Assembly: GCF_041022165.1 (NCBI RefSeq)
Contig: NZ_CP163302.1
Coordinates: 1,984,001 to 2,048,000 of the forward strand
Length of the DNA: 64,000 nucleotides
Reading direction: 5' to 3'
Source: Sinomonas sp. P10A9
Lineage (GTDB): Bacteria > Actinomycetota > Actinomycetes > Actinomycetales > Micrococcaceae
In this document: piece by piece, positions 1-6,866 of the stretch
Position numbering within the stretch: the stretch's first letter is position 1
Layout: the number at the start of each line of letters is the position of its first letter
The notes under the pieces: generated by a model
The model's database searches: none
Seen by the model: only the letters and a program-made list of their open reading frames with translations
Told to the model about the DNA's origin: nothing
Made by a program: the position numbers and the translations under genes

Positions 1-815
1 TCGACGCGTGTGTTGCCCCCCAGCAGGCTCCCCACGAGCTGGAAGCGCTCGGGAGTGAGCCGCTCACCCGACGGTAGCCGCTCGTCGTGGTCCCTCAGGT
101 GCCCGATCACGGCGGACACGGCCGCGCGGTCGTCGGGATACCAGCCGAAGTACTGGGCATTGCGTGCGGCAACCCGCTCGTAGGTCGCCCGGTAGACGCG
201 TTCAGCCGGTCCCTCGAGGGGCGCAAGGCCGCCCGTGAGGAGCGCCCGACGCAGGCCGTGGGGTGCCAAGGAGAGATACGTGAGGGTGCAGAATCCGCCG
301 TAGCTCTGGCCGAACACCGTCCAAGGGCCGGACCCGAGCTCCCGCCGGATCGCCTCGCAGTCCAGGACGATCGAGTCGGCGCGGAAGTGCGAGAGGTATT
401 CTGCCTGCGCAGCGGCGCCCCCCCGGTGGGGGAGCGTGACGCGGTCGGCGGGGGTCGAGAGTCCCGTTCCCCGCTGGTCGAGCATCAGGATGCGGAAGTC
501 CGCCGCGGCTGCCTTCATCCAGCCGCTCAGGCTCGTGACGCGATTGCCCCGGCCTCCCGGGCCGCCCTGCAGGAACACAAGCCACGGCAGCTTCTCGGCG
601 GCTTGCGCAGGATGCGCGGCCGAGGTGTACTCCCGCGCGAACACCTCGATGAGCTCGCCGTCCGGCCGTCCATGGTCGATCGGGACCGCGAAGACATGCT
701 CCACGGTCCGCAGTCCGCGGAACTCATGGCGTCCGACGATACGGTGGGCGAACGACGCCGCCACCCTCCCGCTGAGCCCACTGGTGCCTCGTGACGGACG
801 CGGCGCTGTACTCAC
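1..815 (-). CDS. alpha/beta-hydrolase, proline iminopeptidase-like (partial)
   Basis: Peptidase family S33 candidate that would release N-terminal proline from peptides in the cytoplasm. About 271 codons are visible; the C-terminus, including the expected catalytic Asp and His, lies beyond the window edge. Visible features: oxyanion-loop QGGPGG at residues 83-88, DQRGTG at 113-118, and nucleophile elbow GQSYGG with Ser171. The start chosen is the GTG at 813-815, which overlaps the stop of the upstream acetyltransferase as GTGA, indicating translational coupling. Other S33 aminopeptidases are possible; substrate is inferred from the family only. Confidence 0.85.
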   Translation of the reverse strand, partial: MSTAPRPSRGTSGLSGRVAASFAHRIVGRHEFRGLRTVEHVFAVPIDHGRPDGELIEVFAREYTSAAHPAQAAEKLPWLVFLQGGPGGRGNRVTSLSGWMKAAAADFRILMLDQRGTGLSTPADRVTLPHRGGAAAQAEYLSHFRADSIVLDCEAIRRELGSGPWTVFGQSYGGFCTLTYLSLAPHGLRRALLTGGLAPLEGPAERVYRATYERVAARNAQYFGWYPDDRAAVSAVIGHLRDHDERLPSGERLTPERFQLVGSLLGGNTRV

Positions 816-1360
816 CGCCCGGCCCCGAAGGCGGCGAGGGCATCACCCGTGAGCCGGAAGGTGTCCCATTCATCCAGGGGCGATGCGCCCAGACTGCGGT
901 AGAAACCGATCGAGGGTTCGTTCCACTTCAGGACGGCCCATTCGACGCGGGCGTAGCCGCGCTCGACGGCGATCCTCGCAAGCTCGGTGAGGAGCGCCTT
1001 GCCGTAGCCGCGGGCGCGGGCCTCGGGCCGAACGTACAGGTCCTCCAAATAGATCCCGTGGGTGCCCTCCCACGTCGAGTAGTTGAGGAACCAGAGCGCG
1101 AAGCCCAGCACCTCCGGCGAGCCGGATGTGCTGTCCTCGACGACATGGGCGAAGATCGCCGGATTCTCCCCGAAGAGCTGGTCCGTGAGCGCCTCGACCG
1201 AATTCTTGACGGCGTCCGGTTCCTTCTCATAGACCGCGAGCTCGTGGATGAGCTCGAGGATCGAGGGGACGTCATGGGGAGCGGCGGGCCGGAGGCTCGC
1301 TCGCGCGGGTGGGCGGGAAGAATCAGCGCGGCGGGGCACGGCAACGGATGAGGAACTCAT
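812..1360 (-). CDS. GNAT family N-acetyltransferase (diamine acetyltransferase-like)
   Basis: 182-residue acetyltransferase of the GNAT fold, which transfers acetyl from acetyl-CoA to an amine. After a basic, Pro/Arg-rich N-terminus of about 25 residues come IYLEDLYVRPEARARGYGKALL (mid-protein, given here as LYVRPEARARGYGKALL), the acetyl-CoA pyrophosphate-binding motif (RGYGK), and a WNEPSIGFYRSLGA segment like spermidine/spermine and thialysine N-acetyltransferases. The family resemblance suggests a polyamine or diamino-acid substrate, which is an inference. It overlaps the downstream peptidase gene by four bases, so the two are probably one transcription unit. Confidence 0.85.
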   Translation of the reverse strand: MSSSSVAVPRRADSSRPPARASLRPAAPHDVPSILELIHELAVYEKEPDAVKNSVEALTDQLFGENPAIFAHVVEDSTSGSPEVLGFALWFLNYSTWEGTHGIYLEDLYVRPEARARGYGKALLTELARIAVERGYARVEWAVLKWNEPSIGFYRSLGASPLDEWDTFRLTGDALAAFGAGR

Positions 1361-1372
1361 ACCTCCAACCTA
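1361..1372 (-). promoter_or_regulatory. -10 box and leaderless start of the acetyltransferase
   Basis: On the minus strand TAGGTT (1372-1367) is followed by six bases and then the ATG at 1360. The six bases are GGAGGT, which also looks like a Shine-Dalgarno but is too close to the ATG to work well. The -10 box overlaps the stop codon of the upstream helicase gene. Confidence 0.5.
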
Positions 1373-3919
1373 ACCGTCGAGCCTTCCGATCTTGGTCACG
1401 CGGATCACGGCGCTGCCAGCCGCATCGCTCTCGGCGAGGTCGACGTCGGCCGAGAAGCCCCAGTCACGGTTGCCGGCGGGATCGTCGAAGATCTGCCGCA
1501 CGTGCCACAGGCCGGGCCTTTCATCGATGATGAGCAGCTGCGGGCCGCGTGCGTCGGGCCCGGTGGCGATGTCCTCGTGCTCCTCGAAGTAGCCGTCGAG
1601 CGCCTCCTCCCATGCCTCGACGCCGAACCCGGCCTCACCGTCGAGCGCGGCAAGTGCCTGGGAGTCCTCGTCCGCGAAGAGCTCGACGCGCCGGAACAGC
1701 TCGTTCCGGACCATGACACGGAATGCGCGCACGTTGGACGTGAGCGCCGGCGGGGGAGGCGGCGGGGCGTCATGGGTGTGGAGGTCCCTGCCGCTCGTGA
1801 GCTCCTCCCACTCGTCCAGGAGGCTCGAGTCCACCTGGCGGACCAGCTCGCCGAGCCAGGCGATGAGGTCCTCGAGGTCCTCTCGCAGAGCGTCCTGCGG
1901 GACCGTCTGGCGCAGGGCCTTGAACGCGTCGGTGAGGTACCGCAGTACGATGCCCTCGCTCCGGGCCAGCCCGTAGAACTGCACGAACTCGCCGAAGTCC
2001 ATCGCCCTTTCGTACATGTCCCGCACGACGGACTTCGGCGCGAGCTCGAAGTCGCCGACCCACGGCGCGTGCTTGCGGTACTCCCCGAAGGCGGCCTCGA
2101 GGAGCTCCTTGAGCGGTTCGGGGTACGTCACAGCGTCGAGCGCGTTCATGCGCTCGGTGTATTCGATGCCGTCCGCCTTCATTGCCGCGACGGCCTCCGT
2201 GCGGGCCCGCTTGAGCTGGGCGGAAAGGATCTGCCGGGGCTTCTCGAGGGTTGCCTCGATGACGGAGACGACGTCGAGCGCGTACGACGGTGTCTCGGGA
2301 CCGAGCAGGTCGAGCGCGGCGAGCGCGAAGGGGGACAGGGGCTGGTTGAGCGCGAAGTTCTCCTGGAGGTCCACCATGAGGCGCAGGGTGTGCCCGCTCG
2401 CGCGCTGTTCGGGCGTCAGCTCGCTGTCCGGGATCCGCTCGACGACGTCCGCGGCGATGAGTTCGCGCAGGATGCCCAGGGCGCGCCGCATGAGGCGCAG
2501 CTGCACGGGCCGCGGCTCGTGGTTCTCAGTGAGGAGCCGGTGGGCGGCCGCGAACGGGTTGCCGGGTCTGGCCATGAGGTTCAGGAGCATCGCATGCGTG
2601 ACGGTGAAGCTCGAAGTCAGCGGCTCCGGCGAGCCCTCGACGAGCTTCTCGAACGTGGGCCGGCCCCACGAGACGAAACCCTCGGGCGGCTTCTTCTTCA
2701 CGACCTGTCGCAGCTTGCGCTGGTCGTCGCCGAATTTCGCCCGGGCCTTGTCCATCGCGCGGTTGTTCTCGACCACATGCTCGGGCGCCTGCACGACGAC
2801 GGTCCCGGCCGTGTCGTACCCGGCCCGCCCCGCGCGGCCCGCGATCTGGTGGAACTCGCGTGCGTTGAGGTGACGCGTCCGGGAACCGTCGAACTTGCTC
2901 AGCGCCGTGAGCAGGACCGTGCGGATGGGCACGTTGATCCCCACACCGAGCGTGTCCGTGCCGCAGATGACCTTGAGGAGGCCAGCCTGCGCGAGCTGCT
3001 CTACAAGGCGCCGGTACTTGGGCAGCATGCCCGCGTGATGGACGCCGATCCCGTGGCGAACGAGTCGGTTGAGCGTCTTGCCGAAGCCGGCCGCGAACCG
3101 GAAGTGCCCGATGAGCTCGGCGATCCGGTCCTTCTCCTCGCGCGTGCACATGTTCACGCTCATGAGCTGCTGGGCGCGCTCGATGGCCTCGAGCTGGCTG
3201 AAGTGCACCACGTAGACCGGGACCTGTTTGGTCGCGAGCAGTTCCTCGAGCGTCTCGTGGACGGGCTTCTCTTCGTAGTAGTAGTGCAGCGGAATGGGCC
3301 GTTCAGCGTGGGCGACGGTCGTCGTCGTGCGTCCCGTGCGCTCGGTGAGTTCCGTCTCGAAGCGGCTCACGTCGCCGAGGGTGGCGCTCATGAGGAGGAA
3401 CTGCGCCTGGGGGAGCTCGAGGAGCGGCACCTGCCACGCCCAGCCGCGCTGCGGGTCCGAGTAGAAGTGGAACTCGTCCATGACCACCGGGCCGAGCTCG
3501 GCGGCGGCGCCTTCGCGGAGTGCATGGTTGGCGAGGATCTCGGCCGTGCAGCAGATGATCGGGGCATCGGGATTGACCGAGGAGTCTCCCGTGACCATGC
3601 CGACGTGCTCTGCGCCGAAGATCTCGCACAGGGCGAAGAACTTCTCCGAGACGAGCGCTTTGATCGGTGCGGTGTAGTAGCTGCGCTGGCCGGTCGCCAG
3701 GCCGTGGAAGTGTGCGGCGATCGCGACGAGGGACTTGCCGGAGCCCGTGGGCGTCGCGAGGATCACGTTGGCTCCCGACACGAGCTCGAGGACCGCCTCG
3801 TCCTGCGCGGGATAGAGGGACAGTCCCCGGTCTTCGGCCCAGCCCACGAAGGCGTCGTACACCGCATCGGCGAGGTCGGGGCGGGAGGACGGCGCGGGGA
3901 TCAGGGTATCGAGTCGCAT
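1370..3919 (-). CDS. DEAD/DEAH-box helicase with DUF3516-type C-terminus (Ski2-like)
   Basis: 849-residue superfamily 2 helicase. Walker A ATPTGSGKS at residues 55-63, Walker B box DEFH at 148-151, SAT motif at 178-180, then the second RecA domain with the QxxGRAGR-type segment HQIAGRAGRAGYDT. The long C-terminal half matches what I know as DUF3516 in actinobacterial Ski2-like RNA helicases. It probably unwinds structured RNA or RNA/DNA hybrids in an ATP-dependent way; the target is unknown. It is divergent from the methyltransferase at 3954, and both promoters are packed into 34 bases. Confidence 0.9.
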   Translation of the reverse strand: MRLDTLIPAPSSRPDLADAVYDAFVGWAEDRGLSLYPAQDEAVLELVSGANVILATPTGSGKSLVAIAAHFHGLATGQRSYYTAPIKALVSEKFFALCEIFGAEHVGMVTGDSSVNPDAPIICCTAEILANHALREGAAAELGPVVMDEFHFYSDPQRGWAWQVPLLELPQAQFLLMSATLGDVSRFETELTERTGRTTTTVAHAERPIPLHYYYEEKPVHETLEELLATKQVPVYVVHFSQLEAIERAQQLMSVNMCTREEKDRIAELIGHFRFAAGFGKTLNRLVRHGIGVHHAGMLPKYRRLVEQLAQAGLLKVICGTDTLGVGINVPIRTVLLTALSKFDGSRTRHLNAREFHQIAGRAGRAGYDTAGTVVVQAPEHVVENNRAMDKARAKFGDDQRKLRQVVKKKPPEGFVSWGRPTFEKLVEGSPEPLTSSFTVTHAMLLNLMARPGNPFAAAHRLLTENHEPRPVQLRLMRRALGILRELIAADVVERIPDSELTPEQRASGHTLRLMVDLQENFALNQPLSPFALAALDLLGPETPSYALDVVSVIEATLEKPRQILSAQLKRARTEAVAAMKADGIEYTERMNALDAVTYPEPLKELLEAAFGEYRKHAPWVGDFELAPKSVVRDMYERAMDFGEFVQFYGLARSEGIVLRYLTDAFKALRQTVPQDALREDLEDLIAWLGELVRQVDSSLLDEWEELTSGRDLHTHDAPPPPPPALTSNVRAFRVMVRNELFRRVELFADEDSQALAALDGEAGFGVEAWEEALDGYFEEHEDIATGPDARGPQLLIIDERPGLWHVRQIFDDPAGNRDWGFSADVDLAESDAAGSAVIRVTKIGRLDG

Positions 3920-3928
3920 GGCGCCCCC

Positions 3929-3947
3929 AGACTATCCGGATTAGCGT
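3929..3947. promoter_or_regulatory. overlapping divergent -10 boxes, helicase and tam
   Basis: Only 34 bases separate the two start codons. Minus strand: TAGTCT (3934-3929), nine bases before the helicase ATG at 3919. Plus strand: TAGCGT (3942-3947), six bases before the ATG at 3954. With the usual seven-base step from -10 to +1, tam mRNA would begin at its start codon and helicase mRNA about three bases before it. The two polymerases would compete for the same DNA. Confidence 0.55.
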
Positions 3948-3953
3948 GGTCCC

Positions 3954-4760
3954 ATGAGTTCTCCCACGTGGGACCCGGCCCTGTACACCGCGTTCGGGGA
4001 TCACCGTGCGCGGCCGTTCTACGACCTCACGGGCCGCATCGCCGCGAGCGCCCCGCGCCGGGTGGTCGACTTGGGCTGCGGGCCGGGCGGGCTCACCGCC
4101 TCTCTCGCGGACCGCTGGCCGGAGGCCCTCATCGAGGGCGTTGACAGCTCGGAGACGATGCTCGACGCCGCGCGCTCGCGGTTCGGGGCGCGCCAGGGCC
4201 TCGTGTTCACGCATGGAGACATCCTGCGGTGGGAACCGGCGGAGGACGTCGACGTGGTCGTCTCGAACGCAGCCCTCCAGTGGGTGCCGGGTCATCAGGG
4301 CCTCATCGGCCGGTGGCTCGAGCAGCTCGTCCCGGGAGCGTGGCTCGCGGTCCAGGTGCCCGGCAACTTCTCGGCGCCGTCGCACACCCTCATGCGCGAG
4401 CTCGCGGAGTCCTCCCAGTGGGACCAGCAGCTCCGTGGAGTGCTGCGCCACACCGACGCCGTTTCGGAGCCCTCGGGCTATCTCGAGCTCATGCTCGACG
4501 CCGGCTGGGACGCCGACGTCTGGGAGACCACCTACTGCCAGGTCCTCACGGGAGAGGACGCGGTGCTGAACTGGGTCCGAGGCACTGGCCTCCGCCCCGT
4601 GCTCGATGCGCTCTCGCCTCGGGAGGGAGCACAGTTCGAGGAGCAGTACAACCAGCTCCTCTTCGATGCCTACCCGACGGTGGAACGCAACGGCGTCGTC
4701 ACCACGGTGTTCCCGTTCCGGCGGATCTTCCTGGTGGGCAGGAAGCCTGACGGCGCCTGA
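3954..4760 (+). CDS. tam: trans-aconitate 2-methyltransferase
   Basis: 268-residue SAM-dependent class I methyltransferase. The SAM-binding motif I DLGCGPGG is at residues 39-46, followed by the acidic motif II segment GVDSSETM. The N-terminal MSSPTWDPALYTAFGDHRAR and its length are typical of Tam, which methylates trans-aconitate formed by spontaneous isomerisation of cis-aconitate and so removes an aconitase inhibitor. It stands alone, divergent from the helicase. Substrate is by family resemblance; another small carboxylic acid is possible. Confidence 0.85.
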   Translation: MSSPTWDPALYTAFGDHRARPFYDLTGRIAASAPRRVVDLGCGPGGLTASLADRWPEALIEGVDSSETMLDAARSRFGARQGLVFTHGDILRWEPAEDVDVVVSNAALQWVPGHQGLIGRWLEQLVPGAWLAVQVPGNFSAPSHTLMRELAESSQWDQQLRGVLRHTDAVSEPSGYLELMLDAGWDADVWETTYCQVLTGEDAVLNWVRGTGLRPVLDALSPREGAQFEEQYNQLLFDAYPTVERNGVVTTVFPFRRIFLVGRKPDGA

Positions 4761-4768
4761 GCCAGCCG

Positions 4769-5689
4769 TCAGGTTCGCTGAGCCGTCAGATTCGCCGGGC
4801 TGCCCAGACCGAGCAGTCTGGCGCCGTTCTCCCAGAGGACCTTGCGCATCCAGTCGTCCCCGAGGTCGAGCCGTGCGAGGGCATCGAGCTGGTGCGCGTA
4901 GGGGTACGGGATGTTGGGGAAGTCAGATCCGAGGACTACGCGGTCGCCGAGCTCGGCGAGTCGCGCTGGGAAGCCGTCGGGCAGGGGTGCGAACCGTTCC
5001 GTGAAGTCTGTCGCGACCATTGTTGTATCGAGGTGCACGCGGGGGAACCGCTCGGCGAGGTCGGCGAACTCCCAGTACTCGGGCATGCCCAAGTGTGCGA
5101 TGACGAGGGCGAGTTGCGGATGGCGATCGAGGAGGCGGGCAACCCGCTCGGGTCCCGTGAACGTTCCGGGAAGCGGCTTCGATCCCGCATGGATCACGAC
5201 TGGCACGCCAGCTTCTTCGAGCGCCGCCCAGGCTGGCTCAAGCATCAGATCGTCCGGGCCGAACTTCCCCACCTGGACGTGGACCTTGAACAGCCGGGCC
5301 CCCGCAGCGAGCGCCCCGGCGACGTACTGGCCGGCGTCCGGCTCGGGGTACATCGTGGCGCAGTGGATGACGTCAGGGACGCGGCGGGCGAGGTCGGCGC
5401 TCCAGTCATTGAGCCACCGGGCCATGCCGGGCTTGTGTGGGTAGGAGAGCGCAGGGATCGCGGCGAGGCCGAAGCCACGGGCCAGCCGGAGCCTTTCCTC
5501 CTCGCTGACGCGGTAGGCGATCGGCCATGGCCAGCCGTAGGTTTCTTCCGCCCGGTCGAAATACCGCCACACCTTGTCGAGCATGTTCTGCGGCAGGAAG
5601 TGGACGTGGATGTCCGCGAGCCCCGGGAGGCCGAGCCGTTCGAGGTAGCGGGGGATCTCCTCATCGGTGAGCGGACCGGGAGTGGTCAC
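4769..5689 (-). CDS. amidohydrolase (amidohydrolase_2 family)
   Basis: 306-residue metal-dependent hydrolase of the TIM-barrel amidohydrolase superfamily. HVH metal ligands at residues 28-30 on strand 1, a later AHLG segment, and the C-terminal strand-8 Asp in GSDFPN. Members include decarboxylases and lactonases; the substrate cannot be read from sequence. The reading frame stays open upstream to 5941, but that part overlaps the metallo-hydrolase gene and reads as low-complexity Arg/Ser. I therefore start at the GTG at 5689 (VTTPGPL), 13 bases after the metallo-hydrolase stop. Probably co-transcribed with that gene. Confidence 0.8.
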   Translation of the reverse strand: MTTPGPLTDEEIPRYLERLGLPGLADIHVHFLPQNMLDKVWRYFDRAEETYGWPWPIAYRVSEEERLRLARGFGLAAIPALSYPHKPGMARWLNDWSADLARRVPDVIHCATMYPEPDAGQYVAGALAAGARLFKVHVQVGKFGPDDLMLEPAWAALEEAGVPVVIHAGSKPLPGTFTGPERVARLLDRHPQLALVIAHLGMPEYWEFADLAERFPRVHLDTTMVATDFTERFAPLPDGFPARLAELGDRVVLGSDFPNIPYPYAHQLDALARLDLGDDWMRKVLWENGARLLGLGSPANLTAQRT

Positions 5690-5702
5690 GGACGGGGTTG
5701 GA

Positions 5703-6371
5703 CTACCAACCACGCTCGCGCCACTCCTCCAGATGAGGGCGTTCGGCACCGAGTGTGGTCGGCTTCCCGTGGCCCGGATGGACCTCGGCCTCGTCCGGGT
5801 AGACGGAGAAGAGCCGCTCGACCACGTCTCCGTACAGCAGTTCGAAGCGATCGGGGTCCTTCTGCGTGTTGCCGACGCCGCCCGGGAAGAGCGAGTCACC
5901 CGAGAAGATGAGCGGCGCCGAGTCCTCTTCGGTGAGGACATAGGCGATCGAACCCGGGGTATGGCCGCGCAGGTGGACGGCCCTCAGATCGAAGCCCCAG
6001 TCCTTGCCGGCTCCCGGCACGTCTCCGTGGTCGAGCACGACGTCGACCGGTACCGGGATGCCCGCGACGTCCTGGCGCCCGGCGGCCACGGGAGCATGGG
6101 TTGCGGCAACGAGTCCCTCGAGGGCGCGGGTGTGGTCCCAGTGCTGATGCGTCGTGGCGATGAGCGCCAGCGTGGCGGGTCTCGCCGCGCCTGCGGCGTC
6201 GGCGGCACCCTCTACGAGAAGCGCCTGGATCGCGGGCACGTCGTCGGCCGCGTCGATGAGGACCTGCGCCCCGGACTCCTTCGCAGTGATGAGGTAGACG
6301 TTGTTGTCCATGTCGCTCACGGAAATCCGGCGGACCGTGACGCGTCCGAGGTCTTTGACGAGGCTGCTCAT
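5703..6371 (-). CDS. MBL-fold metallo-hydrolase (glyoxalase II-like)
   Basis: 222-residue metallo-beta-lactamase-fold hydrolase. The zinc motif THQHWDH is at residues 74-80, with further ligands in LRGHTPGS, FSGDSLF and HPGHGKPT. The set resembles glyoxalase II and related thioester hydrolases, although the exact substrate is not determined. It is the first gene of a probable two-gene unit with the downstream amidohydrolase. It is divergent from gntR with only 35 bases between start codons. Confidence 0.85.
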   Translation of the reverse strand: MSSLVKDLGRVTVRRISVSDMDNNVYLITAKESGAQVLIDAADDVPAIQALLVEGAADAAGAARPATLALIATTHQHWDHTRALEGLVAATHAPVAAGRQDVAGIPVPVDVVLDHGDVPGAGKDWGFDLRAVHLRGHTPGSIAYVLTEEDSAPLIFSGDSLFPGGVGNTQKDPDRFELLYGDVVERLFSVYPDEAEVHPGHGKPTTLGAERPHLEEWRERGW

Positions 6372-6377
6372 GACGTC

Positions 6378-6400
6378 ACCCTAGGCAGTTTCGCTACGCT
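6378..6400. promoter_or_regulatory. divergent leaderless promoters, metallo-hydrolase and gntR
   Basis: Minus strand TAGGGT (6383-6378) lies six bases before the ATG at 6371. Plus strand TACGCT (6395-6400) lies six bases before the ATG at 6407. Both genes are thus predicted to give leaderless mRNAs, and any GntR protein bound here would control both directions. Confidence 0.55.
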
Positions 6401-6406
6401 GGGCCA

Positions 6407-6814
6407 ATGTCAACGGCACAGGGCGAGTTCCCCGGGCGATGGCGCCCCAATTCCGAGCTCGCCACTCCTCTCTTCGAGCAGCTCCGCAAGCACATCCTGA
6501 CGCTGGTCGACGACGGCCGGCTCGCGGTCGGCGCGAAGCTTCCGCCCGTGCGCGGGCTTGCCGGCGCACTCGGCGTCGCGCCGCACACCGTGGCCCGTGC
6601 CTATCGCGAACTCGAGGAGGCAGGCGTCCTAGCCACAGCTGGGCGCGCTGGAACTACCGTGGCACCGCGTGGCCGGCGCGAAGAGGAGCTTTCGACGGCG
6701 GCCGCAGTGTTCGCCGAGGCCGCAGCGTCCCGAGGCTGTTCTCTCGACGAGGCCAAGGCTCTCCTCATGGCGGCGTATGCCCGGCGGGACCATCCGGGTG
6801 CCGGCCGCTCCTGA
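6407..6814 (+). CDS. GntR-family transcriptional regulator, YtrA-like
   Basis: 135-residue regulator with an N-terminal winged helix-turn-helix (about residues 18-85; PVRGLAGALGVAPHTVARAY is the HTH core) and only a short helical tail. The absence of a large effector domain is typical of the YtrA subfamily, often autoregulated and linked to ABC transporters. No ABC transporter is adjacent here. It may regulate itself and the divergent metallo-hydrolase/amidohydrolase pair, an inference from the shared promoter region. Confidence 0.85.
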   Translation: MSTAQGEFPGRWRPNSELATPLFEQLRKHILTLVDDGRLAVGAKLPPVRGLAGALGVAPHTVARAYRELEEAGVLATAGRAGTTVAPRGRREEELSTAAAVFAEAAASRGCSLDEAKALLMAAYARRDHPGAGRS

Positions 6815-6821
6815 GGCTGCA

Positions 6822-6860
6822 TCGAAGACATTTTCGAATCTCGTCGACGTCGACTAACAT
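6822..6860 (+). promoter_or_regulatory. uvrA promoter with LexA (SOS) box
   Basis: TCGAAGACATTTTCGA at 6822-6837 matches the actinobacterial/Gram-positive LexA box TCGAAC-N4-GTTCGA at all positions except the two innermost half-site bases. It overlaps the expected -35 (6832-6837). The -10 box TAACAT is at 6855-6860, six bases before the uvrA GTG at 6867. LexA bound here would block polymerase; DNA damage would relieve it. Confidence 0.75.
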
Positions 6861-6866
6861 GGACGG

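Noticed and set aside
1502..4144. 880-codon open frame antisense to the helicase
   Set aside because: It lies opposite a gene with clear helicase motifs, has no ribosome site, and its translation is low-complexity; long antisense frames are common at this GC content.
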